A program made the position numbers and the translations under genes. Source: RUG11198 sp036342255 (GTDB lineage Bacteria; Bacillota_I; Bacilli_A; RF39; UBA660). Taken from it: a stretch of DNA of 64,000 bases. Positions within the stretch are counted from its first letter, which is position 1. Every line of letters starts with the position of its first letter. Under the pieces are notes generated by a model that was not told the origin of the DNA, ran no database searches, and saw nothing but the letters and a program-made list of their open reading frames with translations. Location of the stretch: positions 1 through 64,000 of the forward strand of contig JAZAUS010000011.1 of assembly GCA_036342255.1 (NCBI GenBank), in the 5' to 3' direction. Below are positions 27,214 to 35,145 of the stretch, in pieces.

Positions 27214-27987
27214 TTGTATAAAGAATTATATGCTTTACTTAGATTGTATCAAGATAAAGAATTAGATGATGAATTTATAAATAAAGCATTTGATATAATG
27301 ATGAAATATGAAAATTTAGATAATTATATTAATGATATTATATTAGTTGATGATATAAATAATTCTTTAGGTTCATATCATAATGAAGATCATATAATTA
27401 AAATAAATAAAAATAAAATTAATAACGAAGAATTAATTCTTAATAAAAAACTTGTAGTACTACAAGTCTTGCGTTATGGATTTGAACATGCTAAAAATTT
27501 ACAAAGAATATATGAAAGAAATAATGATATAGAGACTAAAGTAGTTAGATATTCTTTAATTGAATATGCTATTAAACATAATTTGTATTATGGTTTTGGT
27601 TTAGATAAGGTAGATCCTCTATTGTTAAGAACTAATTATATTATGAATTATGATATAGATCCGGCAGGTAGAATTGTAGGAATTAAATCATGGAAGTTTA
27701 TGGTTAATTTACTTAAGAATCAAAGATGTACTAATGATTTGTTAATGGCTAGAAGTATGCTTTATTATTCATATATTAAAGGGTATAAAGATAATGGTTT
27801 CTATTTAGAGGCACCAACATATAATTATTTATTAATGTCAGGTTTATATCATGAATACTATTTATTAAAAAAACAATTTGATAAAAGTAAGTATAGTCTT
27901 GATACTAGATTGTTATGTGGATTACCAATATCATATGAAGAATATAATGAAAGTACTTTAGCTAAAGCTAGATTAAGAAAAAAATAA
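27214..27987 (+). CDS. Unknown protein, 257 aa
   Basis: I do not recognise the family. A perfect AGGAGGTG and correct spacing make TTG 27214 the start. The protein is helical; it contains DPAGRIVGIKSWKF in the middle and ends basic (AKARLRKK). It shares a transcript with the upstream GNAT and downstream HExxH gene. Confidence 0.7.
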   Translation: MYKELYALLRLYQDKELDDEFINKAFDIMMKYENLDNYINDIILVDDINNSLGSYHNEDHIIKINKNKINNEELILNKKLVVLQVLRYGFEHAKNLQRIYERNNDIETKVVRYSLIEYAIKHNLYYGFGLDKVDPLLLRTNYIMNYDIDPAGRIVGIKSWKFMVNLLKNQRCTNDLLMARSMLYYSYIKGYKDNGFYLEAPTYNYLLMSGLYHEYYLLKKQFDKSKYSLDTRLLCGLPISYEEYNESTLAKARLRKK

Positions 27988-28003
27988 TATATGGAGTGAT
28001 GAT

Positions 28004-29029
28004 ATGCAAATAGAAGGATTTAGAAAAATAGAACTTAAAGATATGATTGAATCTAAAAAACGAAATTTGTTTAGTATGGTTGATAGAAATTCTAATTTAT
28101 CATTAATAGAAAGTGATAGTTTTTTGAATGAGCTAAATAATTATATTTGGTATGTAATGAAAAGAGATATTCCATATAAATCTCTTGTGGTTAGAAAAGA
28201 AGTGGTAGAATATATAACTGATTATTTATCATATGCTAAACAAAAGGGTTATATTACTAATAATAATGTATTAAATGTTTTAAAAAAAATAATTATATCT
28301 ACTGGTTCTATTAAAGAATTAAATGATCCTTTTTTAGAAGGGGAGGCTAGTGAATATTATTTAAAATTTAATTTTGAAAATAGTAATTTTAAATTGCATA
28401 TGAAACATATAATATTTCATGAATTAACTCATGTTATTGCTCCTGTTAATAATCAAAGTTTAGGTAAATATACAAGAAAATATGTAGATAATAAAAATGA
28501 TGACAATAATGAATTTCATACTGTAAAGAGAAATGATGATTATGATTATACTACAATTATTTCTAATAATATGATTTCTTTTTTAAAAGAGATAATTGCT
28601 GAGGCAACTGCTTGTGATTTAGCGCAAACATATCAACCTTCAAAAGAAATATTGTTGCCTAATACTGATCTTTGTAGTGATTGGGTAGTTTTAAATAATA
28701 AATCATATCAACAAGTTGGATATGAATTTTTAAAAACTGTATATGATATATATGATGAACGTGAATTATTTAAAAAAATAACATTAGATGCAATTAATAA
28801 TCAAGATATATGTTTAAAAATATTAAAAAGATATCAAAAGATGAATCCATTACATTGGAAGGATGATTTGCATAAAATAACAACAATTTTAGGGAATTTA
28901 ACAGTTAATCATAATCTTGGCGCTAGAGAAATTAGTGAAGCAAGAATATTAATGGAGAAGTATGTTAGAACAAACGATAATAGTAATAGTGTTAGTAACA
29001 GTAATAGTAATGGTAGAAGAAGAATTTAA
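28004..29029 (+). CDS. HExxH zinc-metallopeptidase-like protein, 341 aa
   Basis: The zinc motif is in IIFHELTHVI and a candidate third ligand in EIIAEATACDLAQ about 65 residues later, the gluzincin arrangement. There is no signal peptide, so it may act in the cytoplasm. The C-terminal tail is low-complexity Asn/Ser (NSNSVSNSNSNG). It resembles the broken peptidase gene at 18838 in overall plan. The substrate is unknown. Confidence 0.75.
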   Translation: MQIEGFRKIELKDMIESKKRNLFSMVDRNSNLSLIESDSFLNELNNYIWYVMKRDIPYKSLVVRKEVVEYITDYLSYAKQKGYITNNNVLNVLKKIIISTGSIKELNDPFLEGEASEYYLKFNFENSNFKLHMKHIIFHELTHVIAPVNNQSLGKYTRKYVDNKNDDNNEFHTVKRNDDYDYTTIISNNMISFLKEIIAEATACDLAQTYQPSKEILLPNTDLCSDWVVLNNKSYQQVGYEFLKTVYDIYDERELFKKITLDAINNQDICLKILKRYQKMNPLHWKDDLHKITTILGNLTVNHNLGAREISEARILMEKYVRTNDNSNSVSNSNSNGRRRI

Positions 29030-29063
29030 GTGGTTTAATAGTTATTAGGTTGATAATAAATTA

Positions 29064-29118
29064 TATTGACAATTAGAAAAATAAATATATAATATATTTT
29101 GTCAATAATTGTTATAAT
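29064..29118 (+). promoter_or_regulatory. Promoter region with 9-bp inverted repeat
   Basis: TTGACA (29066-29071), 16 bp, TATAAT (29088-29093). TATTGACAA (29064-29072) and TTGTCAATA (29099-29107) are perfect inverted repeats bracketing the -10. A second start, TG-T-TATAAT (29110-29118), lies downstream. Confidence 0.7.
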
Positions 29119-29142
29119 AATTATTAATTAGAGGGTGGTTTT

Positions 29143-30243
29143 ATGGGGAAAAATAAAGTTAAGAAAAGAAATAATTTATATAATGTACTTGATTATATAT
29201 TAGATATTTATTGTGATGGAAAGGTAGATAATAGAGTTTATTTTATTTCTAGTATTGATAAAAAACATAATTTTGGATGCTCTTGTCCTGTTATGTTAAT
29301 AAGGGATATGGGTAATTATTTTGAGATAGTGTTTACGGGTAATTTTGGTAATTTTACATTTAGAACTATAGATTATACGATTAGAGTTAATAAAGATGAT
29401 GAAGTGGTACATGATATATCTTCTCCTAATAATTTATTAGAAAAAATTATAAATTATATAGAAGGAGATTTATATAAAGGAGCACTTGAATTAGATTCAA
29501 ATAGAAAAGCAGATAGAATTAAGGAGGAGAATAAAAGAAAAATGAATCCTAATATTGTTAGATATACTGAGATGGTAAAAGAGATATTATTTGGATTAGG
29601 AACGGTTGACTGGCAGAATTCTTCTTATTATGATAGTTTTCAAAAGTGTGTGTATAATGGTTACGGATTAAGTATTGCTTCATATTATTTGCCTAATTAT
29701 AAATTTGAAAATGAATATAATGGGTGTTTAACTGATGATATTAAAGATTATATGAATAGTATAAGTATATCTTATAAAGATCGTTTAGTTTTTGATACAG
29801 AAATGAATATTTATAATAAAGGAATTTGGGAACAAATTTTGATTGAATTGTATGATAAACTTCCTATATTAAAATTACAAAAAGATAATAGATTTAAAGT
29901 TAATTTGCATGGGAGAGAATTAGTGGATGATGTTATCAATCCATTGCTTTATAGGGGGGTAAATAAAATAGATGATTTAGAAATACATAATTATGGAAAG
30001 AAAACTGATAGAATTAATAATTGTGGTTCTTATGAAGATGATTATCATTATTCTGTGATTAAAAATGGTAAAGAAGTTTTTCATATTATATATAATGATA
30101 AGCGTGATTATTCAGTTTATAAATATATTCCAGGTGAATGGGAGAATAGGTTAAGAAATTATTTGGTTGATTATGATATTTGGAAAAAACAAAAGGATGA
30201 AGAAGATGGTCTTGAATTTATAAGACAGTTAAAAAATAAGTAA
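29143..30243 (+). CDS. Unknown protein, 366 aa
   Basis: I do not recognise the family. The N-terminus is basic (GKNKVKKRNN); the next 80 residues look beta-rich (YFEIVFTGNFGNFTFRTIDY); the rest mixes helices and strands. A conserved-looking YHYSVIKNGKEVFHIIY segment lies near the end. It has its own promoter. GAGGGTGG sets the start. Confidence 0.7.
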   Translation: MGKNKVKKRNNLYNVLDYILDIYCDGKVDNRVYFISSIDKKHNFGCSCPVMLIRDMGNYFEIVFTGNFGNFTFRTIDYTIRVNKDDEVVHDISSPNNLLEKIINYIEGDLYKGALELDSNRKADRIKEENKRKMNPNIVRYTEMVKEILFGLGTVDWQNSSYYDSFQKCVYNGYGLSIASYYLPNYKFENEYNGCLTDDIKDYMNSISISYKDRLVFDTEMNIYNKGIWEQILIELYDKLPILKLQKDNRFKVNLHGRELVDDVINPLLYRGVNKIDDLEIHNYGKKTDRINNCGSYEDDYHYSVIKNGKEVFHIIYNDKRDYSVYKYIPGEWENRLRNYLVDYDIWKKQKDEEDGLEFIRQLKNK

Positions 30244-30284
30244 TTATACAGAATAAAGTGGTTTATAGAAGATTGTAAAAAAAG

Positions 30285-30315
30285 ACTAGTTTGAACTAGT
30301 TTTTTTTGATATAAT
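30285..30315 (+). terminator. Terminator fused to extended -10 promoter
   Basis: ACTAGTT (30285-30291) pairs with AACTAGT (30294-30300), T8, then TG-A-TATAAT (30307-30315). Confidence 0.8.
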
Positions 30316-30336
30316 TATGTAGGGAGGATGTAGAAT

Positions 30337-30867
30337 ATGAGAATATTTGTTGGTTCTTCATCAAATGATAATATGCCAAAGAAGTATATGGATGATTGTA
30401 AAGAATTGTTAGAAGTATTATTAAAAGATAATGATTTGGTATTTGGGGCTAAGAATAATAGTTTGATGGGTATATCATATGAGATTGCTAAAAAGAATGG
30501 AAGACAAGTTATTGGAATGTGTCCAGAAATATATAAATCTAGTTTAGATGATTTAGACTGTGATGAAGTAGTGGTAACAAATTCAATAATGGATAGTACT
30601 ATGAAGTTATATAAAAATTGTGATGTTATGATATTGTTGCCTGGTGGTTATGGAACTATATATGAATTTTTTACAGCTAATTATTGTAAGATTTGTAATG
30701 AGATAGATATACCAATAATAGTATATAATTCTTGTGGCTTTTATGATAAATTATTATCTTTTATAGATGATGTTAATAATTTAAAATTAATTAGAGATAA
30801 AGAAAAAGATAAATATGTAGTTGCTAATAATATAGAAGATGTAGTAAAATATTTAAAAATTAATTAA
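30337..30867 (+). CDS. LOG-family (lysine-decarboxylase-like) nucleotide N-glycosidase homologue, 176 aa
   Basis: The family motif PGGxGTxxE is present as LPGGYGTIYEFF, with an N-terminal Rossmann strand (MRIFVGSSSN). LOG proteins cleave 5'-monophosphate nucleotides (adenine or cytokinin type) to free base. GGGAGGATG precedes ATG. It is 11 nt from a deoxyribosyltransferase-like gene, which strengthens a nucleotide-processing role. Confidence 0.85.
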   Translation: MRIFVGSSSNDNMPKKYMDDCKELLEVLLKDNDLVFGAKNNSLMGISYEIAKKNGRQVIGMCPEIYKSSLDDLDCDEVVVTNSIMDSTMKLYKNCDVMILLPGGYGTIYEFFTANYCKICNEIDIPIIVYNSCGFYDKLLSFIDDVNNLKLIRDKEKDKYVVANNIEDVVKYLKIN

Positions 30868-30878
30868 GGAGGAATATT

Positions 30879-31325
30879 ATGGAATATAAGAATGAATTTT
30901 TTATAGCAGGAAAAACTAGAAATAAAGATTATATATTAAAGATATGTGATATATTTGATAAATATAATATATCTTATTATTGCTTTATAAAGAATGATGG
31001 AACTATGAATAGTTATGGGGAGGAATCTCAAACAGAAGATGAAAAGATGAAAATATTTGAAGATTTAGATTTAAAAAGCGATATTGTTTTAAAGATATTT
31101 AATGAAGATTTAGATGAAGAAAAAGCAGCTAAGAATTTTTTATTAGTTTTACCAGCTGGTAAATCTGGTCATATAGAAGCTGGTATTGCATATGGGATGG
31201 ATAAGAAATGCTATGCAATAGGAGAATATGATGCTACTGATTCATTATATAACATATTCGATATAATTTTTGAAAATGAAGAACAATTAGAAGAGTTTTT
31301 AAAAGAATATGGTAAAGAGGAATAG
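30879..31325 (+). CDS. Nucleoside 2-deoxyribosyltransferase-like protein, 148 aa
   Basis: FLLVLPAGKSGHIEAGIAYGMDKK matches the core of the nucleoside 2-deoxyribosyltransferase fold, where the Glu in G-x-x-x-E-x-G acts as nucleophile (the Glu in HIEAGIA). The N-terminal strand is FFIAGKTR. These enzymes move or hydrolyse deoxyribose on nucleosides. The pairing with LOG suggests a joint base/nucleotide step; which one is unknown. Confidence 0.75.
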   Translation: MEYKNEFFIAGKTRNKDYILKICDIFDKYNISYYCFIKNDGTMNSYGEESQTEDEKMKIFEDLDLKSDIVLKIFNEDLDEEKAAKNFLLVLPAGKSGHIEAGIAYGMDKKCYAIGEYDATDSLYNIFDIIFENEEQLEEFLKEYGKEE

Positions 31326-31326
31326 A

Positions 31327-31893
31327 ATGAATAAAAAGAAAAAAGTAATTATATTAACATTTATTGTAATAGTAGGAATACTACTACTTATATTTACTAT
31401 TAATAAATATTTATTACATCATAATATAAAGTTAGATGAGATTAAACAGTTTAATATAGAGATGAATGGATATAGTATAGGTATTAGTTCTAGAAAAGAT
31501 GTTACTAAAATATCATCTTCAAGTTATGAAACTTCATTTGAAATTATTGATGAAGATGATCATTATAGAAATTTATATAAAGTTAATTTTGCAAATATAG
31601 AATTATTTGATGAAAATAAAGATGATTTTATTGATGATATTGAAAGACCTGAAGTATTAAATGTTGATGGGAAACGATTTGAGTATTATTTTAATAAAAG
31701 TGTTGGGTTTGATAATTATGCTACTATATATTATATATTACCAGATAAGAAAGGTCGTTTAGTTATAGAAGTAGTAGGTACTAGTATATATACTTTTTCT
31801 GGAGAACAAATTAAGACAATGCCAAAAGTTGATAAAGATGTAATGGAATCTGAAGAATTAGCTATAATACTAAATTTTACTATAAATCAATAA
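31327..31893 (+). CDS. Membrane-anchored unknown protein, 188 aa
   Basis: The start is ATG 31327, one base after the previous stop, with AGAGGA as SD. After a basic cap (NKKKK) there is one transmembrane helix (VIILTFIVIVGILLLIFTI), then an extracytoplasmic beta-rich domain of about 155 residues with no Cys. The family is unknown. Confidence 0.7.
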   Translation: MNKKKKVIILTFIVIVGILLLIFTINKYLLHHNIKLDEIKQFNIEMNGYSIGISSRKDVTKISSSSYETSFEIIDEDDHYRNLYKVNFANIELFDENKDDFIDDIERPEVLNVDGKRFEYYFNKSVGFDNYATIYYILPDKKGRLVIEVVGTSIYTFSGEQIKTMPKVDKDVMESEELAIILNFTINQ

Positions 31894-31902
31894 TGCTATT
31901 AA

Positions 31903-31929
31903 AAAAAGACTAGATTATCTAGTCTTTTT
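31903..31929. terminator. Bidirectional terminator, 12-bp stem
   Basis: AAAAAGACTAGA (31903-31914) pairs perfectly with TCTAGTCTTTTT (31918-31929). It serves convergent genes and overlaps the minus-strand coding end. Confidence 0.9.
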
Positions 31930-32529
31930 GAATATATATTTTTTAGTATTTTTAACTTCAATATCTTTAGTTATATACCAAATAAATAGTGAACCTATAA
32001 AATTACCTATGATACATATTATTATTGATGAATGGAATGTTCTTGCTGCTCCTAGTGTTATTATATTAGCAATACAGTGTTGAAAGCCACAAAAGATAAA
32101 TAATGGTATTCCATAGATGATTCCTAATGGAGTGTTCTTTTTATACATGTATACGGCTATATACATTATTATTCCACAGAGAATACTTTTTATGAAAAAT
32201 GCTAAGGAGAATTCCCATGTTTTGACTTTAGTAATAGCATTTTTCATGATAATGGGATCGGTTATGGAAAATAATAATCCAAATATATAACCTGCTATTA
32301 AGTTGACAATTAAGATTATTAATAAATCTGTTATCTTTATTTTATCTTGAAATAAGAAACCACATTTACCAGTAAATAAATTTAGTCCCATGTAACATAC
32401 TCCTAATAGTCCTAAAGCAAATATTATAGGGCCTATTGGTTCACCTAATTTAAGTAAGGCATAGTTACCTAGACTTATTAATAATGAAGCAGCTATACTT
32501 TTATTTATTAATTCTTTCTTTTCTTTCAT
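31915..32529 (-). CDS. Formate/nitrite transporter (FNT) family channel, 204 aa
   Basis: Six transmembrane helices and the FNT signatures LNLFTGKCGFL and GFQHCIANII (compare LFTGN and GFEHSxANM). FNT pentamers move formate, nitrite or hydrosulphide. At 204 aa it is shorter than the usual 260-290, mainly at the ends. AGGAGGTATA precedes ATG on the minus strand. Confidence 0.85.
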   Translation of the reverse strand: MKEKKELINKSIAASLLISLGNYALLKLGEPIGPIIFALGLLGVCYMGLNLFTGKCGFLFQDKIKITDLLIILIVNLIAGYIFGLLFSITDPIIMKNAITKVKTWEFSLAFFIKSILCGIIMYIAVYMYKKNTPLGIIYGIPLFIFCGFQHCIANIITLGAARTFHSSIIICIIGNFIGSLFIWYITKDIEVKNTKKYIFKKTR

Positions 32530-32547
32530 ATTATACCTCCTATAATG

Positions 32548-32556
32548 ATTATAACA
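32548..32556 (-). promoter_or_regulatory. Extended -10 of the FNT gene
   Basis: The minus strand reads TG-T-TATAAT about 20 nt before the FNT start codon. Confidence 0.65.
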
Positions 32557-32615
32557 AATTTTTTAAAAATATAATATACAATTATTTAATAATATTATTG
32601 TAATTGTTTATTGTA

Positions 32616-32624
32616 TGGTATAAT
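32616..32624 (+). promoter_or_regulatory. Extended -10 promoter
   Basis: TG-G-TATAAT on the + strand, 45 nt before ATG 32669. It is divergent from the FNT promoter. Confidence 0.65.
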
Positions 32625-32668
32625 TAAATTGTTAATACAATTATATAGATTTTGGAATAATAATAATT

Positions 32669-33043
32669 ATGAATAGTAAATCTAATAAGGATTCGGCTTT
32701 AAAATGTTTTGTATTCTTTTTAATTAGTCAACCACTTATATATTTAGTGCAAGATGTTATTAATCATAGTCAATTATTTATTACATATTATAGATATTGG
32801 TTTTTATGGACTATTTTTTGTGTACCAATGGGATTTATTGGCTATTATATTAAGAAGGATAAATGGTGGGGATTATTAATATTATCACCTATATTAATAT
32901 TTTTAGGATTCCATTTTAGTAGATATTTATCTGAAACTATATTTTCTTTCCCAAGACATTTATTAACGACTATATTTTGTTTAGTTACTTTAATTATTTA
33001 TCCTTTATATTTATTTAATAATAAAAAGAATAAAGTTGTATGA
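32669..33043 (+). CDS. Four-helix membrane protein, 124 aa, possibly truncated by TGA
   Basis: Hydrophobic segments lie near residues 10-28, 40-62, 72-88 and 97-116; the SD is weak (TTGGAAT). The frame continues without a shift through the TGA at 33041-33043 into 33056-33364, whose first residues form another hydrophobic helix. Either two genes or one interrupted gene is possible. The family is unknown. Confidence 0.6.
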   Translation: MNSKSNKDSALKCFVFFLISQPLIYLVQDVINHSQLFITYYRYWFLWTIFCVPMGFIGYYIKKDKWWGLLILSPILIFLGFHFSRYLSETIFSFPRHLLTTIFCLVTLIIYPLYLFNNKKNKVV

Positions 33044-33055
33044 TTAGGTATTAGT

Positions 33056-33364
33056 TTGTTAATTATTGTAGGTATGACTATATGGTCTATATTGAATCCT
33101 ATTGTATATAGTACGGAAATATTGTCTGATGGAGATAAATATCATTTTGATGATTCGTATAAAGTATATTTAGTAAATAAGAAGTATGGTAATTTAAATA
33201 TTAAGTATGAGAATGCTATAGATGCTTGGATGGTTCATGCTGAATTTAAAAGGGCTGGTAAAACTAAGTTTATATTAGAATCTAAAGATGGTGAGAAAAA
33301 GACTTTTGATATTACAATTAGAAGGGATACTTATAAGATAAAAGAAATTAAGAGTAAAAAGTAG
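33056..33364 (+). CDS. Membrane-anchored domain, same frame as the upstream gene, 102 aa
   Basis: It begins at TTG 33056 or later, with only a poor SD (TTAGGT). An N-terminal helix (LLIIVGMTIWSIL) is followed by a small extracytoplasmic beta domain. Weak initiation and the shared frame with 32669-33043 suggest that it is the C-terminal part of that protein, separated by a nonsense TGA, possibly from TGG. Confidence 0.5.
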   Translation: MLIIVGMTIWSILNPIVYSTEILSDGDKYHFDDSYKVYLVNKKYGNLNIKYENAIDAWMVHAEFKRAGKTKFILESKDGEKKTFDITIRRDTYKIKEIKSKK

Positions 33365-33375
33365 GAAGTGAAAAT

Positions 33376-34251
33376 ATGAATAAGTGTTTGTTAGAGATAA
33401 GGCATTTGAAGAAGTATTATGGTCATAGTAGAGGAGTTGAAGATGTATCTCTTAAGCTTAATAAAGGAGATATATATGGTTTTATAGGGCCTAATGGTGC
33501 TGGTAAGAGTACTACTATTAGGACGGTAATGGGTTTAATTAATATAACAGATGGTGAGATATATTTTGATGGTAATAAGATGGTTCGTGATGATATAAAT
33601 ATAAAGAGGAGAATTGGTTATTTGCCTAGTGAAATTAATTTATATGAAGATATGACTGTTAAAGAGATATTTGATTTTCATCAGTTGTTTTATGATAAAG
33701 ATGTATCTAAGAGGAAAAGGCAATTAGTTAAATTGCTGAAGATAGATGAAAGTAAGAAAATTGAAGATTTATCTTTGGGTAATTTAAAGAAAGTGGGTAT
33801 TGTTTTGGCACTTATGCATGAGCCAGAATTATTAATATTAGATGAACCTACTAGTGGGCTTGATCCTATAATGCAAAATACATTACATAATATTCTTGTA
33901 GATGAAAACAAAAAAGGGACTACAATATTATATTCTTCTCATGTATTGAGTGAAGTATCTAATATATGTAATAAAATTGGATTTATTAAAGATGGAGTAA
34001 TTATAAAGGAAGATTTGATTGAGAATATTAATAAGAATAATTATACATATTTAACAATTGTATCTAAGAGTATTAATGAGATAAAGAAAGAGTTAAAATT
34101 AAAGGTTAAAGAAGAGAATGGTTATGAGATGAAGTTTTTGAGTGATATGGATATTAATACTCTAATTAAGAAATTATCTAAATATGATATTGATAAGCTG
34201 TTAATTGAGAATATTTCATTAGAAGATTTATTTGAGGAATATTATAGGTAG
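33376..34251 (+). CDS. ABC transporter ATPase (BcrA-like), 291 aa
   Basis: Walker A GPNGAGKST, Q-loop, signature LSLGNLKKVGIV (LSGGQ variant LSLGN), Walker B LLILDEPTSGLDP and the H-loop SSHVL are all present. The C-terminal 80 residues are an extra regulatory region typical of BcrA/NatA-type exporters. It pairs with the permease 8 nt downstream. Confidence 0.9.
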   Translation: MNKCLLEIRHLKKYYGHSRGVEDVSLKLNKGDIYGFIGPNGAGKSTTIRTVMGLINITDGEIYFDGNKMVRDDINIKRRIGYLPSEINLYEDMTVKEIFDFHQLFYDKDVSKRKRQLVKLLKIDESKKIEDLSLGNLKKVGIVLALMHEPELLILDEPTSGLDPIMQNTLHNILVDENKKGTTILYSSHVLSEVSNICNKIGFIKDGVIIKEDLIENINKNNYTYLTIVSKSINEIKKELKLKVKEENGYEMKFLSDMDINTLIKKLSKYDIDKLLIENISLEDLFEEYYR

Positions 34252-34259
34252 GTGATAGT

Positions 34260-35051
34260 ATGATAAGAAGAGAGTTTAAGATTTATTTTAAGAGTTTTTT
34301 AATATGGACTTGTATACTTATTGTTATGTTTTTAGTTGTGTTTTTAGTTTATCCCTATATTATTACAGATGAAACAGTAGAAAGCTTAGATGATATGATG
34401 AAAGTGTTTCCTCCTGATTTGTTAAAGAGTTTTAATATGGATATCTCATCAATAAATACAGCATATGGTTGGTTAAAATCAGAAGGATTTATGTTTGTTT
34501 TATTAGTTATAGGTATTTATTCTTCTTTATTGGGAGGTAATATTTTATTAAAAGAAGAGAATGATAAGACAATAGAATATTTGGGAGTGTTACCTATTAA
34601 GAGAAATCAAATATTAACTAATAAAATAATTGTAGGAATAGTATATATAGTAAGTATAGTATTTGTAGTTGGTTTGTTTAATTATATAGCATTATTAATT
34701 AGTCAAGATTTTGATCATAAACAATATCTTTTACTTAGTATTACACCTTTATTAGTTGGAATACCTTTATTTGCAATTAATTTATATATATCTACATTTT
34801 TACATAAGACTAAGAAGACAATAGGTATTGGGTTAGGATTAGTATTTATCTTTTATTTATTAAATGTATTGAGTGAATTATCTAGTAATGTGGAATTTTT
34901 GAAATATTTTAGTATTTATACTTTAGCTGATGTAAGGAATGTTATTTTAGATATATCTATTAATCCATTAAATGTATTGATAAGTATTATAGTTACATTA
35001 GTTTTTATAATAGGATCGTATATGAGATTTAATAAGAAAGAATTATTATAA
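34260..35051 (+). CDS. ABC-2 type permease, 263 aa
   Basis: Six predicted membrane helices: about 16-38, 78-100 (with LLGGNILLKEEND after it), 120-145, 150-175, 185-205 and 235-255. The ENDKTIEYLGVLPIKR coupling-helix region is typical of exporters working with BcrA-like ATPases. The substrate is unknown. GGTGAT plus three bases precede ATG. Confidence 0.85.
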   Translation: MIRREFKIYFKSFLIWTCILIVMFLVVFLVYPYIITDETVESLDDMMKVFPPDLLKSFNMDISSINTAYGWLKSEGFMFVLLVIGIYSSLLGGNILLKEENDKTIEYLGVLPIKRNQILTNKIIVGIVYIVSIVFVVGLFNYIALLISQDFDHKQYLLLSITPLLVGIPLFAINLYISTFLHKTKKTIGIGLGLVFIFYLLNVLSELSSNVEFLKYFSIYTLADVRNVILDISINPLNVLISIIVTLVFIIGSYMRFNKKELL

Positions 35052-35069
35052 TTAAAATTTAGTAAAGGA

Positions 35070-35110
35070 TTAGGTAACTTTAAACACTTAATCTTTTTTT
35101 ATGATATACT
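35070..35110 (+). terminator. Terminator with bulged stem, fused to extended -10
   Basis: AAAG(G)ATTAG pairs with CTTAATCTTT, with one bulge, then T7 and TG-A-TATACT (35102-35110). Confidence 0.6.
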
Positions 35111-35145
35111 AAAAAAGAATAATAGAGGAAGGATTTTTTTATGGT

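Noticed and set aside
33041..33043. TGA read as Trp (mycoplasma code 4)
   Set aside because: Trp is encoded by TGG throughout and several intact genes end in TGA, so the standard bacterial code applies.
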